The notes beneath the pieces were generated by a model that was not told the DNA's origin, did not search any database, and worked only from the letters and a program-made list of their open reading frames with translations. Positions 1-8,039 of a stretch of DNA of 64,000 bases are shown one piece after another. Location: contig NZ_QBKS01000001.1 in NCBI RefSeq assembly GCF_003054285.1, positions 1,798,001-1,862,000 of the forward strand. Reading direction: 5' to 3'. Numbering within the stretch: position 1 is the stretch's first letter; every line of letters begins with the position of its first letter. The DNA comes from Litoreibacter ponti. Its GTDB lineage: Bacteria > Pseudomonadota > Alphaproteobacteria > Rhodobacterales > Rhodobacteraceae. The position numbers were made by a program, and so were the translations under genes.

Positions 1-101
1 TCGCCCATCTTGTCCGAAAGGCGCGCGCGCGCGTCTGGCGCCACACGTTTGAAGAAATGGGCGGCCGTCCAAAGGACGAGCCCCAGAATGAGAAGTGTCA
101 T
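1..101 (-). CDS. NnrU family membrane protein (N-terminal part only)
   Basis: The reverse strand from 101 reads MTLLILGLVLWTAAHFFKRV and continues off the left edge. A short hydrophobic start followed by AAHFFKRVAP is typical of NnrU-type integral membrane proteins, which are linked to denitrification or of unknown role. Its ATG overlaps the stop of the upstream malyl-CoA thioesterase gene (ATGA), so the two are probably co-translated. Only about 33 residues are visible. The family call is from memory of the N-terminal pattern. Confidence 0.6.
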   Translation of the reverse strand, partial: MTLLILGLVLWTAAHFFKRVAPDARARLSDKMG

Positions 102-949
102 GCGCTCTCCAGCAGTTTGATGGCGTCCGCCTTGGCCAGCAGCCGCGTTGCCGTCTCAACATGCAGGTTTTCCACGATTTTGCCATCCACAACTGCCACG
201 CCCTGCCCATCGGCCTTGGCTTGCGCATACGCGTCGATCTGGCGGCGGGCGAGGTCCAGCTCCTCCTCGCTCGGCCCAAAGACCTCGTTGGCGATAGCCA
301 CCTGCGCCGGGTGGATCAGCGTTTTGCCGTCAAATCCCATGTCCCGGCCCTCTTCGCATTCGGCGCGCAGCCCGTCCTCGTCCTTGAACGCGTTGTAAAC
401 GCCGTCAACGCAGACCAGCCCCTCGGCCCGGGCGGCCAGCAGGCATAGCTGCAGGCTTGTCATCATCGCTGCGCGTCCGCGCGAGCCCAAATCTTTGGCG
501 AGGTCATTCGTGCCCATCACGAAGCCTTCCATCTTGGGCGCCGCCGCCAGCTGGGCCGCATTCAGAATGCCGCGCGGCGTCTCCATCATCGCCCAGATCG
601 TCGTGTCGCCCTTCAACAGTCCCGAAAGCGCCGCAACTTGTGTGGGCTGTTCGACCTTCGGCAGCAGGATCGCGTCGGGCGCGACGTCAATAAAGGTCGC
701 CACATCATCCGCGCCCCATTCTGTGTCCGCGCCATTGACCCGAACGATGCGTTTGCGCGGACCGTAATCGGTGTCGCGCAGGGTCTGCGCGAGCAGCTCC
801 CGTGCCGCGACCTTCTCATCCGGGGCGACCGCATCTTCGAGGTCGAAGATGATCGCATCCACCGCAAGGGTCTTGGCCTTTTCCAGCGCACGCGGCTTGG
901 AGCCGGGGATGTAGAGAACTGAACGATAAGGCTGCGCGACGTTTTGCAT
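98..949 (-). CDS. mcl2: (3S)-malyl-CoA thioesterase / HpcH-HpaI-citrate lyase family
   Basis: A 283-residue CitE/HpcH-type TIM-barrel protein. Family landmarks are SVLYIPGSKPRALEKA near the start, the acidic metal/CoA-site motif FDLEDAVAPDEK, the ETPRGILNA strand, and TNDLAKDLGSRGR. In Rhodobacter, the homologue beside mdh is Mcl2, which hydrolyses (S)-malyl-CoA to malate and CoA in the ethylmalonyl-CoA/glyoxylate route. Proximity to mdh and sucCD here favours Mcl2 over a citrate-lyase beta subunit, but this is inference. Start at 949 is chosen because AGGAG lies 9 nt upstream. An in-frame ATG at 985 lacks a clear ribosome site. The 3' end overlaps the NnrU start. Confidence 0.8.
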   Translation of the reverse strand: MQNVAQPYRSVLYIPGSKPRALEKAKTLAVDAIIFDLEDAVAPDEKVAARELLAQTLRDTDYGPRKRIVRVNGADTEWGADDVATFIDVAPDAILLPKVEQPTQVAALSGLLKGDTTIWAMMETPRGILNAAQLAAAPKMEGFVMGTNDLAKDLGSRGRAAMMTSLQLCLLAARAEGLVCVDGVYNAFKDEDGLRAECEEGRDMGFDGKTLIHPAQVAIANEVFGPSEEELDLARRQIDAYAQAKADGQGVAVVDGKIVENLHVETATRLLAKADAIKLLESA

Positions 950-1100
950 CGAATCCAACTCCTGTTTTGTAATTTTGTTACTCATCACACCCGTGCTGCC
1001 ACTGCAAGCAATGTTCCGCCGCAGCGCAGAGAAATCCGCCCGCGCGTTGCGGACCGCATCTGAATTATCTCAAGTTTTCAATAAAAAGGAATGAGAAACC

Positions 1101-1208
1101 ATGGGCTGCGCACGGCCCGTTAACGCGATCTTGGCGGGTCGCGACGCAGGATTGGCCCCGTTGCGTCAGATGCCCGTCCGAACTGGACGCGAAGCTCAAT
1201 TGACCTGA
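1101..1208 (+). CDS. Possible 35-residue small protein
   Basis: An ATG at 1101 is preceded by AAGGA at 1086-1090 and opens a 35-codon frame (begins MGCARPVNAILAGRDAG) ending in TGA at 1206-1208. The only support is the ribosome site and the reading frame; no family is recognised and it could be chance. Otherwise 950-1284, between divergent mcl2 and the next plus-strand gene, shows no gene or clear promoter to me. Confidence 0.25.
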   Translation: MGCARPVNAILAGRDAGLAPLRQMPVRTGREAQLT

Positions 1209-1284
1209 ACGGTTGCATTTCGATCCAACGCCTCTTTGACCCGGCGCGCCAAAGCTGCGCTGCCTTTTGCAAAGGAATGACACT

Positions 1285-1605
1285 ATGAAGAAGCAACTTT
1301 TCGGACTGTCTTTCGGCTTCGCCGCGCTGCTGATGGCCACGGATATGGCCGCGGCCCAGCAACGCAACATGTGCGCCAAGCGCGAAGTCGTGCTGGAAAA
1401 GCTCACCGGCAAGTACGGCGAGACGCGCCGCTCCATGGGCCTTGCCGCAAATAGCGGAATTGTGGAACTTCACGCCTCCGACAACAGCGGGTCGTGGACG
1501 ATCACCGTGACGCATCCCAATGGCATTACCTGCCTCGTGGCCGCTGGCACAAGTTTCGAAGCGGTGGAAGAAGAACTGCCCGCGTCCCTCGGCGCACCGA
1601 CCTAG
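1285..1605 (+). CDS. Small secreted protein of unknown function
   Basis: A 106-residue protein. Residues 1-24 form a signal peptide (MKK, a hydrophobic stretch, then AAAQ before the mature part), so it is probably periplasmic. The mature part has two cysteines (NMCAKR, ITCLVA) that could form a disulfide, and a WTITVTHPNG strand. ATG 1285 is chosen because AAAGGA lies 8 nt upstream; an in-frame TTG at 1267 is less likely. The last 4 nt overlap the end of the convergent TauE/SafE gene. I recognise no family with confidence. Confidence 0.7.
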   Translation: MKKQLFGLSFGFAALLMATDMAAAQQRNMCAKREVVLEKLTGKYGETRRSMGLAANSGIVELHASDNSGSWTITVTHPNGITCLVAAGTSFEAVEEELPASLGAPT

Positions 1606-2354
1606 ATCAGGCCGTCATAGATCAGCTTGCAGCCGGCACCGACCAGCAGCGCATAGGTGATCTGAAAGAACACGCGTTCCGGCAAAGCCCGGTGCGCGTA
1701 GACCCCGACTGCGACCCCGATCAGCCCCATCGGCGTCATATAGGCGGTGGCTTTAAGGGTCTCCCACGTGAACACGCCAAGAAAGGCGTAAGGCACAGCC
1801 TTCATCGCGTTGATCACCCAGAAAGTGATGACCGCTGTCGCTTGATAGGTCGTCTTGCCGAGCCCCTGTGACAGCAGGAAAATCGCCGTGGGCGGGCCAC
1901 CCGCATGGCTGACGAAGCTGGTAAACCCTGACACCACGCCCGCAATCAGGCCTTGGCGCATGTTGAACCCGGTCTCCTCGACCGCCAGCCAGCCGCGCGA
2001 GCGCGCCAGCTGGAAGGCCACGAAGCCCAGCGAAATCGCCCCGATCAGCACCCGAAGCACGTCCGGATTGGTCGCCTTGTAGAGAAGCGCGCCCAGCGCC
2101 ACTCCAGGCACGCCGCCGATGATCAGCGCCTTTGCCGACGGCCAGTGCCATTTGCCCCAGAAGGGTCGCAGGGTGGCGATATCCTCGATCATCAAGAGCG
2201 GCAGCATGATGCCAAGCGCCACCGCGGGCTCCAGAAACAGCGCCAGAATCGCAGTGGCCACAAAGGCCGCCCCGCCGCCAAAGCCCCCTTTGGCCACGCC
2301 GGAGATAAAGGCAGCCGGCAGCGCAAAGGCGAAGAAGAGGGCGTCGAACTCCAT
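1602..2354 (-). CDS. TauE/SafE family membrane transporter
   Basis: A 250-residue polytopic membrane protein of about seven or eight hydrophobic segments with the glycine-rich repeats of the TauE/SafE (DUF81) family: ISGVAKGGFGGGAAF near the N-terminus and, in the second half, GVVSGFTSFVSHAGGPPTAI. Members export sulfite, sulfoacetate or related anions across the inner membrane; the substrate cannot be told here. ATG 2354 starts the first membrane helix directly; an in-frame start at 2390 would add a non-hydrophobic leader. It is convergent with, and overlaps by 4 nt, the small secreted protein gene. Confidence 0.85.
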   Translation of the reverse strand: MEFDALFFAFALPAAFISGVAKGGFGGGAAFVATAILALFLEPAVALGIMLPLLMIEDIATLRPFWGKWHWPSAKALIIGGVPGVALGALLYKATNPDVLRVLIGAISLGFVAFQLARSRGWLAVEETGFNMRQGLIAGVVSGFTSFVSHAGGPPTAIFLLSQGLGKTTYQATAVITFWVINAMKAVPYAFLGVFTWETLKATAYMTPMGLIGVAVGVYAHRALPERVFFQITYALLVGAGCKLIYDGLI

Positions 2355-2521
2355 GACGCGACCCTGAGCCAAAAAAGCGGGCGGTTTCAACAGCTAAACG
2401 CGCAAGCCGCGCCGGCGCAGCGATCACTTTGCGCCGCAGCGCAGCGCTGGAGCCTTGCGCGAGCCGCCCCCAGACGCTACCCCTCGCCCCCAACATCAAC
2501 GAGAACCAAGGACCATACCCC

Positions 2522-3484
2522 ATGGCCAGACCCAAAATCGCCCTGATCGGCGCCGGACAGATCGGCGGCACCCTTGCCCACCTTGTTGCGCTGAAAGAGC
2601 TGGGCGACGTCGTCCTGTTCGACATCGCCGACGGCACCCCGCAAGGCAAGTCGCTCGACATCGCCGAGGCCGGCCCGACCGGGCATTTTGACGCCACGCT
2701 GAAAGGCACCACCGATTACGCCGATATCGCGGGCGCCGATGTGTGCATCGTGACCGCAGGCGTGCCGCGAAAGCCGGGGATGAGCCGCGATGACCTGCTG
2801 GGCATCAACCTGAAGGTGATGAAATCCGTGGGCGAAGGCATCGCCGCCAACGCGCCGAACGCCTTCGTGATCTGCATCACCAACCCGCTCGACGCGATGG
2901 TCTGGGCCCTGCGTGAGTTCTCCGGCCTGCCCCATGAGAAGGTCTGCGGCATGGCAGGCGTGCTCGACAGCGCGCGTTTCCGCCACTTCTTGGCCTCCGA
3001 GTTCGACGTGTCCATGAAGGATGTCACCGCCTTCGTGCTTGGCGGCCATGGCGACACGATGGTGCCGCTGACCCGCTATTCCACCGTCGCGGGCATCCCA
3101 CTGCCTGACCTCGTTGAGATGGGTTGGACCACGCAAGAGAAGATGGACGCGATCGTCCAGCGCACCCGCGACGGCGGTGCCGAGATCGTGGGCCTCCTGG
3201 GCAACGGCTCGGCCTATTATGCGCCCGCCACGTCGGCCATCGAGATGGCCGAAAGCTACCTCAAGGACCAAAAGCGCGTCCTGCCCTGTGCGGCCTATGT
3301 GGACGGCGCCTTCGGCCTCGACGGCTTCTACGTGGGTGTGCCCACGGTAATCGGCAAAGGTGGCATTGAGCGTGTGGTGGCGATCAACCTGACCAAGGAC
3401 GAGCAGGCCATGTTCGACAAGTCCGTCGACGCGGTGAAGGGCCTTGTGGCCGCCTGCAAGGAAATCGACGGCTCGCTCGCCTGA
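2522..3484 (+). CDS. mdh: Malate dehydrogenase (NAD-dependent)
   Basis: A 320-residue LDH-like malate dehydrogenase converting malate and NAD+ to oxaloacetate and NADH in the TCA cycle. Visible are the nucleotide loop GAGQIG (10-15), the NAD-ribose aspartate D34, substrate arginines R83, R89 and R152, D149, and the catalytic His176 in GGHGDTM. Length equals the usual alphaproteobacterial enzyme. It is monocistronic in appearance, ending in a good terminator, and sits upstream of the sucCD operon as in related Rhodobacteraceae. Confidence 0.97.
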   Translation: MARPKIALIGAGQIGGTLAHLVALKELGDVVLFDIADGTPQGKSLDIAEAGPTGHFDATLKGTTDYADIAGADVCIVTAGVPRKPGMSRDDLLGINLKVMKSVGEGIAANAPNAFVICITNPLDAMVWALREFSGLPHEKVCGMAGVLDSARFRHFLASEFDVSMKDVTAFVLGGHGDTMVPLTRYSTVAGIPLPDLVEMGWTTQEKMDAIVQRTRDGGAEIVGLLGNGSAYYAPATSAIEMAESYLKDQKRVLPCAAYVDGAFGLDGFYVGVPTVIGKGGIERVVAINLTKDEQAMFDKSVDAVKGLVAACKEIDGSLA

Positions 3485-3503
3485 GTTCAGACGGTTTGAA
3501 GGA

Positions 3504-3533
3504 AAAGGCCCGCGCATCCGCGTGGGCCTTTTT
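3504..3533 (+). terminator. Rho-independent terminator after mdh
   Basis: A GC-rich inverted repeat (AAAGGCCCGCGC / GCGTGGGCCTTT, one mismatch) is followed by a T run, 19 nt after the mdh stop. Confidence 0.85.
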
Positions 3534-3545
3534 CGTGAGCGGGGC

Positions 3546-3588
3546 AAGCGCCTTGGAAGGCGCTTGAAAAGGCGCGTCGACGCGCCTT
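3546..3588. repeat. Paired 20-nt hairpin element (two units)
   Basis: Two perfect 20-nt palindromes, AAGCGCCT-TGGA-AGGCGCTT (3546-3565) and AAGGCGCG-TCGA-CGCGCCTT (3569-3588), are separated by 3 nt and lie between convergent mdh and the glycosyltransferase gene. The same geometry recurs at 34112, 36899 and 61523 with different stem sequences. Confidence 0.8.
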
Positions 3589-3593
3589 GCCCG

Positions 3594-4649
3594 TCAAATC
3601 CTGACCCCCAGCTCTGCAAACACATCGCGCTTTTGCGCGATCAACCATGCATCAAACATTGCCGCAGACAGGTCGAGCTGCACCTGCGGCAACAGCGCCT
3701 CCACTGCCCGGCGAGGGTCAAACTCGATCCGGTAGGACAGATCTTCCTGCTCCAGCCCGCCCGTTAGCGCAGGCCCCAGCACCTTGATCCGGTCATGCAG
3801 CGCGTTGGCCGCGGGCAGGTCGCCCCCCGCCGCATTTATGGCGTCGATCTGCGCCTGCATCTGCTCGGTGATCGGCTGGCCCACCTGGATCGCGCGGAAA
3901 AGCCGCTTGCGCAGCCGCTTGTAGACCCAGTGCAGCCGCGTCATCCCGTCGAAATGCAAAAGCACCGAGGACCGCGACCGCTTCATGCCCGGGAAGGTCC
4001 ACGGCCGTTCCGTGTCGTGATGCGGGCGGTGGATGCCCAGCACATAGTCATGCCCGGTCGGAGAGCAGGCCTTGCCCTCGCTATGCCCCGTCAGCCCGAA
4101 GCGGGTCAGCCCCGCGCCGTCATGGGTCAGCCCGGCGAAATCACCCTCCATCCGTTTGGTAGAGGCGCGGAAATGTGGCGAGAACATCGCGTCTTGATCC
4201 TCCCCGTCCAGCCAGACCCGCTCAAGGTTCGGCAGACTCAGGTAATGCGTCGGGTCGCGCCGGGCGAGGCGCTGCAACTCGCCCTCCAGCGGATGCGCCT
4301 GATGCACGAACTCGTCGGCGTCGAGATGCAGCAGGTAGTCCACCCCGCACCGCTGGTAGGCATGGGTGGCATTCAGCGTCTGGCGGCGCTGGTGGGTCTT
4401 CGGCACCTTGATATCGAACTCACCCCGCCAGTAGGCCTCGTCGGCGACGGTGACGACAACGCCATCAAGCTGGGCCAGCAGTGCGCGGGTGCGCGCGTCA
4501 TCGCGATCGAGATAGACATGCACCTCCCGCGCGCCCGCCCAAAGGTGGTGGGCCGCATGGGCCACAATGAGCTCCGGCGGCTCATCCATGGTGCCCACGA
4601 CGCCCCAGCTTGGCTTAGCCATGGGGCACGGCAATTCTGTTGGAAACAT
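3594..4649 (-). CDS. Glycosyltransferase family 2 protein (Glyco_tranf_2_4-like)
   Basis: About 351 residues. The N-terminal part contains a GT-A-like pattern: WGVVGTMDEPPELIVAHAAHH, YLDRDD, then YLLHLDADEFV, where the DxD-like LDADE would bind the metal-nucleotide sugar. This resembles roseobacter proteins annotated as family 2 glycosyltransferases with possible roles in surface polysaccharide, but acceptor and sugar are unknown. Start is uncertain: ATG 4649 gives the longest form, ATG 4622 (MAKPSWGVVG) begins right at the conserved part, and neither has a strong ribosome site. It is divergent from sucC. Confidence 0.75.
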   Translation of the reverse strand: MFPTELPCPMAKPSWGVVGTMDEPPELIVAHAAHHLWAGAREVHVYLDRDDARTRALLAQLDGVVVTVADEAYWRGEFDIKVPKTHQRRQTLNATHAYQRCGVDYLLHLDADEFVHQAHPLEGELQRLARRDPTHYLSLPNLERVWLDGEDQDAMFSPHFRASTKRMEGDFAGLTHDGAGLTRFGLTGHSEGKACSPTGHDYVLGIHRPHHDTERPWTFPGMKRSRSSVLLHFDGMTRLHWVYKRLRKRLFRAIQVGQPITEQMQAQIDAINAAGGDLPAANALHDRIKVLGPALTGGLEQEDLSYRIEFDPRRAVEALLPQVQLDLSAAMFDAWLIAQKRDVFAELGVRI

Positions 4650-4717
4650 TCATGATTTATAAGTCACTGGGCGGTCCAGTGGCGTCAATGCCTTTCGCGA
4701 TTCGCCCCGTCGACAAT

Positions 4718-4754
4718 ATTTGTGATCACAGTTTTTTGGCGTGTGATCACAAAT
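4718..4754. promoter_or_regulatory. Twin TGTGATCACA operator upstream of sucC
   Basis: Two identical 10-bp palindromes TGTGATCACA (4721-4730 and 4742-4751) are spaced 21 bp centre to centre, two helical turns. With flanks they form a perfect 13-bp-arm inverted repeat (ATTTGTGATCACA / TGTGATCACAAAT) around an 11-nt centre. The GT-N4-AC core is reminiscent of GntR-family operators. The protein is not identified. It lies between the divergent glycosyltransferase and sucC, about 95 bp before the sucC start. Confidence 0.7.
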
Positions 4755-4847
4755 GTCGGTTTTCTGGCCGCTGCGTCACATTGGACGTTTGCGCGGGCCA
4801 TGCGGCGTGTCAACACTGCGTCGACCCCCTGGCTCAAGGAGAGAGTT

Positions 4848-6041
4848 TTGAACATCCACGAATATCAGGCGAAGGCCCTTCTTCGCTCCTACGGCGCCCC
4901 CGTCTCGGATGGCCGCGTCGTGCTCGCCGCCGAAAATGCAAAAACCGCCGCAGGCGAGCTGGATGGGCCCCTCTGGGTCGTCAAAGCACAAATCCACGCC
5001 GGTGGCCGCGGCAAGGGCAAGTTCAAGGAAGCAGATGCGGGCGAAGCAGGCGGTGTGCGCCTTGCCAAATCCGTCGAAGAGGCCGCCAATGAGGCCAAGA
5101 AGATGCTCGGCCGCACCCTCGTGACCCACCAGACCGGCCCCGCCGGCAAGCAGGTCAACCGCATCTATATCGAAGACGGCTCCGGCATCGAAACAGAGCT
5201 CTATCTCGCCCTGCTCGTCGACCGCCAGACCAGCCGCGTGTCCTTTGTCTGCTCGACCGAGGGCGGCATGGACATCGAAGAGGTCGCCGCGTCGACCCCT
5301 GAAAAAATCCTCAGCTTCTCCGTCGATCCGGCCACGGGCTACATGCCCTACCACGGCCGCCGCATCGCCTTCGCGCTTGGCCTGCAGGGCGGCGCGATCA
5401 AGCAATGCGTGGCGCTGATGGGTACGCTCTACAAGCTCTTCACCGAAAAAGACATGGAGATGCTCGAGATCAACCCGCTGATCGTGACCGACAAGGGCGA
5501 TCTGAAATGCCTCGACGCCAAGATGGGCTTTGACGGCAACGCGGTCTACCGCCACGCCGACATCGCCGAGCTGCGCGACACGACGGAAGAAGACCCCAAG
5601 GAGCTCGCCGCCTCCAAATACGACCTCAACTACATCGCGCTCGATGGCGAGATCGGCTGCATGGTCAACGGTGCGGGCCTCGCCATGGCGACGATGGACA
5701 TCATCAAGCTTTACGGGGCCGAGCCCGCCAACTTCCTTGATGTCGGCGGCGGCGCCACCAAGGAGAAGGTGACCGAGGCGTTCAAAATCATCACCTCTGA
5801 CCCCAACGTCAAAGGCATCCTCGTCAACATTTTCGGCGGCATTATGCGCTGCGACGTGATCGCCGAAGGCGTGGTCTCCGCCGTGAAAGAGGTCGGGCTC
5901 CAGGTCCCGCTGGTCGTCCGGCTTGAGGGCACCAACGTGGAAGAGGGCAAGGCCATCATCAACAACTCCGACGTCGACGTGATTGCCGCCGACGACCTTA
6001 AAGACGGCGCTCAGAAGATCGTCAAAGCGGTGAAGGGATAA
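4848..6041 (+). CDS. sucC: Succinyl-CoA synthetase beta subunit
   Basis: A 397-residue ATP-grasp subunit that, with SucD, interconverts succinyl-CoA plus NDP and succinate plus CoA plus NTP. It begins MNIHEYQAKALLRSYGAPV as expected, has the ATP-grasp part (VVKAQIHAGGRGKGKFK), LEINPLIV for metal binding, and the C-terminal CoA-ligase-like part with VNIFGGIMRCD. The start is TTG 4848, fixed by AAGGAGAG 4 nt upstream and by alignment to the universal N-terminus; longer in-frame extensions are not coding-like. Six nt separate it from sucD. Confidence 0.96.
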   Translation: MNIHEYQAKALLRSYGAPVSDGRVVLAAENAKTAAGELDGPLWVVKAQIHAGGRGKGKFKEADAGEAGGVRLAKSVEEAANEAKKMLGRTLVTHQTGPAGKQVNRIYIEDGSGIETELYLALLVDRQTSRVSFVCSTEGGMDIEEVAASTPEKILSFSVDPATGYMPYHGRRIAFALGLQGGAIKQCVALMGTLYKLFTEKDMEMLEINPLIVTDKGDLKCLDAKMGFDGNAVYRHADIAELRDTTEEDPKELAASKYDLNYIALDGEIGCMVNGAGLAMATMDIIKLYGAEPANFLDVGGGATKEKVTEAFKIITSDPNVKGILVNIFGGIMRCDVIAEGVVSAVKEVGLQVPLVVRLEGTNVEEGKAIINNSDVDVIAADDLKDGAQKIVKAVKG

Positions 6042-6046
6042 CACCA

Positions 6047-6931
6047 ATGGCCATTCTAATTGACGAAAACACCAAGGTCATCTGCCAGGGCTTCACCGGC
6101 TCCCAGGGCACATTCCACTCCGAACAGGCCATCGCGTATGGCACCCAGATGGTTGGCGGTGTGACGCCGGGCAAGGGCGGGCAGACCCATCTGGACCTGC
6201 CGGTCTTCGACAGCTGCCACGAGGCGGTCGAGCGCACAGGGGCCGATGCCACCGTGATCTACGTGCCGCCCCCCTTTGCGGCCGACTCGATCCTCGAGGC
6301 CATCGACGCCGAGATCCCTTTCATCTGCTGCATCACCGAAGGCATCCCTGTGCTTGACATGATGAAGGTGAAGCGCGCGCTCGAAGGCTCGTCGTCGCGC
6401 CTGATCGGGCCCAACTGCCCCGGCGTGATCACGCCGGACGCCTGCAAGATCGGGATCATGCCCGGCCATATCCACAAGCGCGGCTCGGTCGGCGTTGTCT
6501 CCCGCTCCGGCACGCTGACCTACGAGGCGGTGAAGCAGACGACGGACTCAGGCCTCGGCCAGTCCACCGCCGTGGGCATCGGCGGCGATCCGATCAAGGG
6601 GACCGAGCATATCGACGTGCTCGAGATGTTCTTGGCCGATGACGAGACCCAATCGATCATCATGATCGGCGAGATCGGCGGGACCGCGGAAGAAGAAGCC
6701 GCGCAATTCCTGGCCGACGAGAAGAAGCGCGGCCGCTGGAAGCCTACCGCCGGCTTCATCGCCGGTCGCACGGCCCCTCCGGGCCGCCGCATGGGCCATG
6801 CGGGCGCCATCGTTGCGGGTGGCAAGGGCGACGCCGAAAGCAAGATCGAAGCGATGAAATCCGCAGGCATCGTGGTGGCCGAAAGCCCCGCGGGTCTCGG
6901 CGAAGCCGTGCTGGAAGCCATCGGAAAATGA
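6047..6931 (+). CDS. sucD: Succinyl-CoA synthetase alpha subunit
   Basis: A 294-residue partner of SucC. An N-terminal CoA-binding Rossmann part contains GFTGSQGTFHSEQAI and VTPGKGG. The phosphorylated histidine is His251 in RRMGHAGAI, and IGPNCPGVI is also present. Length is slightly above the approximately 290 residues usual for the family. The stop overlaps the start of the following secreted-protein gene (ATGA), tying that unknown gene to the TCA operon. Confidence 0.97.
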   Translation: MAILIDENTKVICQGFTGSQGTFHSEQAIAYGTQMVGGVTPGKGGQTHLDLPVFDSCHEAVERTGADATVIYVPPPFAADSILEAIDAEIPFICCITEGIPVLDMMKVKRALEGSSSRLIGPNCPGVITPDACKIGIMPGHIHKRGSVGVVSRSGTLTYEAVKQTTDSGLGQSTAVGIGGDPIKGTEHIDVLEMFLADDETQSIIMIGEIGGTAEEEAAQFLADEKKRGRWKPTAGFIAGRTAPPGRRMGHAGAIVAGGKGDAESKIEAMKSAGIVVAESPAGLGEAVLEAIGK

Positions 6932-7578
6932 TCAAGACGGCCGCCAAGATCGTGTGCCTCGGCACCGCTCTGGCGGCCTCTTCCCTTGCGGCCACAGAAC
7001 GAGATTGGACGACTGAGGTCGGGACGGTACTCGAGGTTTGCAACATGCAACCCATCGATTTCCAAGCCGCGCGGGGCACGCTGCTCGCGTCCGGCTGGCA
7101 AGACGATCCGAATGCGGCACCGTCTGCTTTGTTCAACGTATCGCTGCATCAAGATGTGGATCCTACAAGCGTTGAAGGTGTAGCTCGCAATGCCCTTGCT
7201 CTGGCGGATGCGGTGGCCGAGAACCCTGCCAATGGTGAGGGTCAGATCAGTATGCACCTTGATGAACTGCATCTGGGCGTACTTGGTTCGGGTGATGGCG
7301 CGCATCACTGCGTGTTGTCCGGACCGTCCAGCCTTCACCAAAGTGCGAAGAACCGTCCGGATGTCAGGCTGGGAATCCGGGCAATCGGAACACCTTTGGG
7401 TATGCGCGTCAGCTATGTGTATGACGAACTGTCAGTTTTTCTGCTCTTTCCCATGCCGCTCTACCCATCTGGCACCGACAAGTTGGACGCCGCAGACCTG
7501 ACCCCCGGGATAAGGGCACGGGTCGATGCTTACCTCGATGACGTTGCAGTCCACATGGTTCCCCGGGGAGGCATATGA
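6928..7578 (+). CDS. Secreted protein of unknown function in the suc operon (X)
   Basis: 216 residues with an N-terminal signal peptide (MIKTAAKIVCLGTALAASSLA), probably periplasmic. The mature part carries a pattern C-x(12)-LLASGW near its start and HHCVLSGP in the middle, so two cysteines may pair. The gene two places downstream (8036-8632) has the same layout (CHTPAP...LGQEGW, later IICRFAL), suggesting distant paralogues around the DUF805 gene. It is ATGA-coupled to sucD and to the DUF805 gene. Base composition is somewhat lower in GC than sucD. No known family recognised. Confidence 0.75.
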   Translation: MIKTAAKIVCLGTALAASSLAATERDWTTEVGTVLEVCNMQPIDFQAARGTLLASGWQDDPNAAPSALFNVSLHQDVDPTSVEGVARNALALADAVAENPANGEGQISMHLDELHLGVLGSGDGAHHCVLSGPSSLHQSAKNRPDVRLGIRAIGTPLGMRVSYVYDELSVFLLFPMPLYPSGTDKLDAADLTPGIRARVDAYLDDVAVHMVPRGGI

Positions 7579-8039
7579 GATGGCTCTTCTCCCCCTATGG
7601 CACGATGAAGCGCGTGCCGTTCTGGCTGGCGATCGTCGTGTATTCTACGCTGATCCCGTTCCTGATCTTCGGCAGTGCCGAGATAACCCGGCCGCCGCTG
7701 CGCTTCGATGCAAACCTGACCATGCCCGAACCATCGGCGCCCATTTGGCTGTACGATGTCGGGATCACTCTGGCGGTGGTGGCGGGGCTCAGCCTGATCA
7801 GCATGATGGCGCGAAGATTGCGCGACGCGGGCTGGCCCGCCTTATGGGCGCTTGGCTTGCTGATCTGTTGCTTGCTCCCGGTGCTCATGCTGTCGATCAC
7901 GTACAGCGGATTGGTCGGCACCTCAGACGCGGTCAGAATCGCGTTTTTCGTCGTGTTCTTTTTGGCCTGCGTCCCGCCCGCCCTGTTCGTGCTGATCTGC
8001 GCGCTTTGCCTTTGGCCCAGCGTGGAGCAGGCGCCATGA
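7575..8039 (+). CDS. DUF805 family inner-membrane protein
   Basis: 154 residues with four hydrophobic segments and the DUF805 hallmark RRLRDAGWPALWALGLL after the second segment. The N-terminus MRWLFSPYGTMKRVPFW also fits the family. The function of DUF805 is not established. It is coupled by ATGA overlaps to secreted protein X upstream and Y downstream, within the sucCD-sucAB operon. Confidence 0.8.
   Translation: MRWLFSPYGTMKRVPFWLAIVVYSTLIPFLIFGSAEITRPPLRFDANLTMPEPSAPIWLYDVGITLAVVAGLSLISMMARRLRDAGWPALWALGLLICCLLPVLMLSITYSGLVGTSDAVRIAFFVVFFLACVPPALFVLICALCLWPSVEQAP

Noticed and set aside
2477..3625. Long open frame opposite mdh
   Set aside because: It is antisense to a certain mdh gene, rich in His/Gly/Arg as expected of shadow frames in high-GC DNA, and has no ribosome site.
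4721..4751. CRP/FNR-type binding sites
   Set aside because: Half-sites TGTGA and TCACA abut without the 6-bp spacer of CRP sites, and the FNR core TTGAT-N4-ATCAA is absent.
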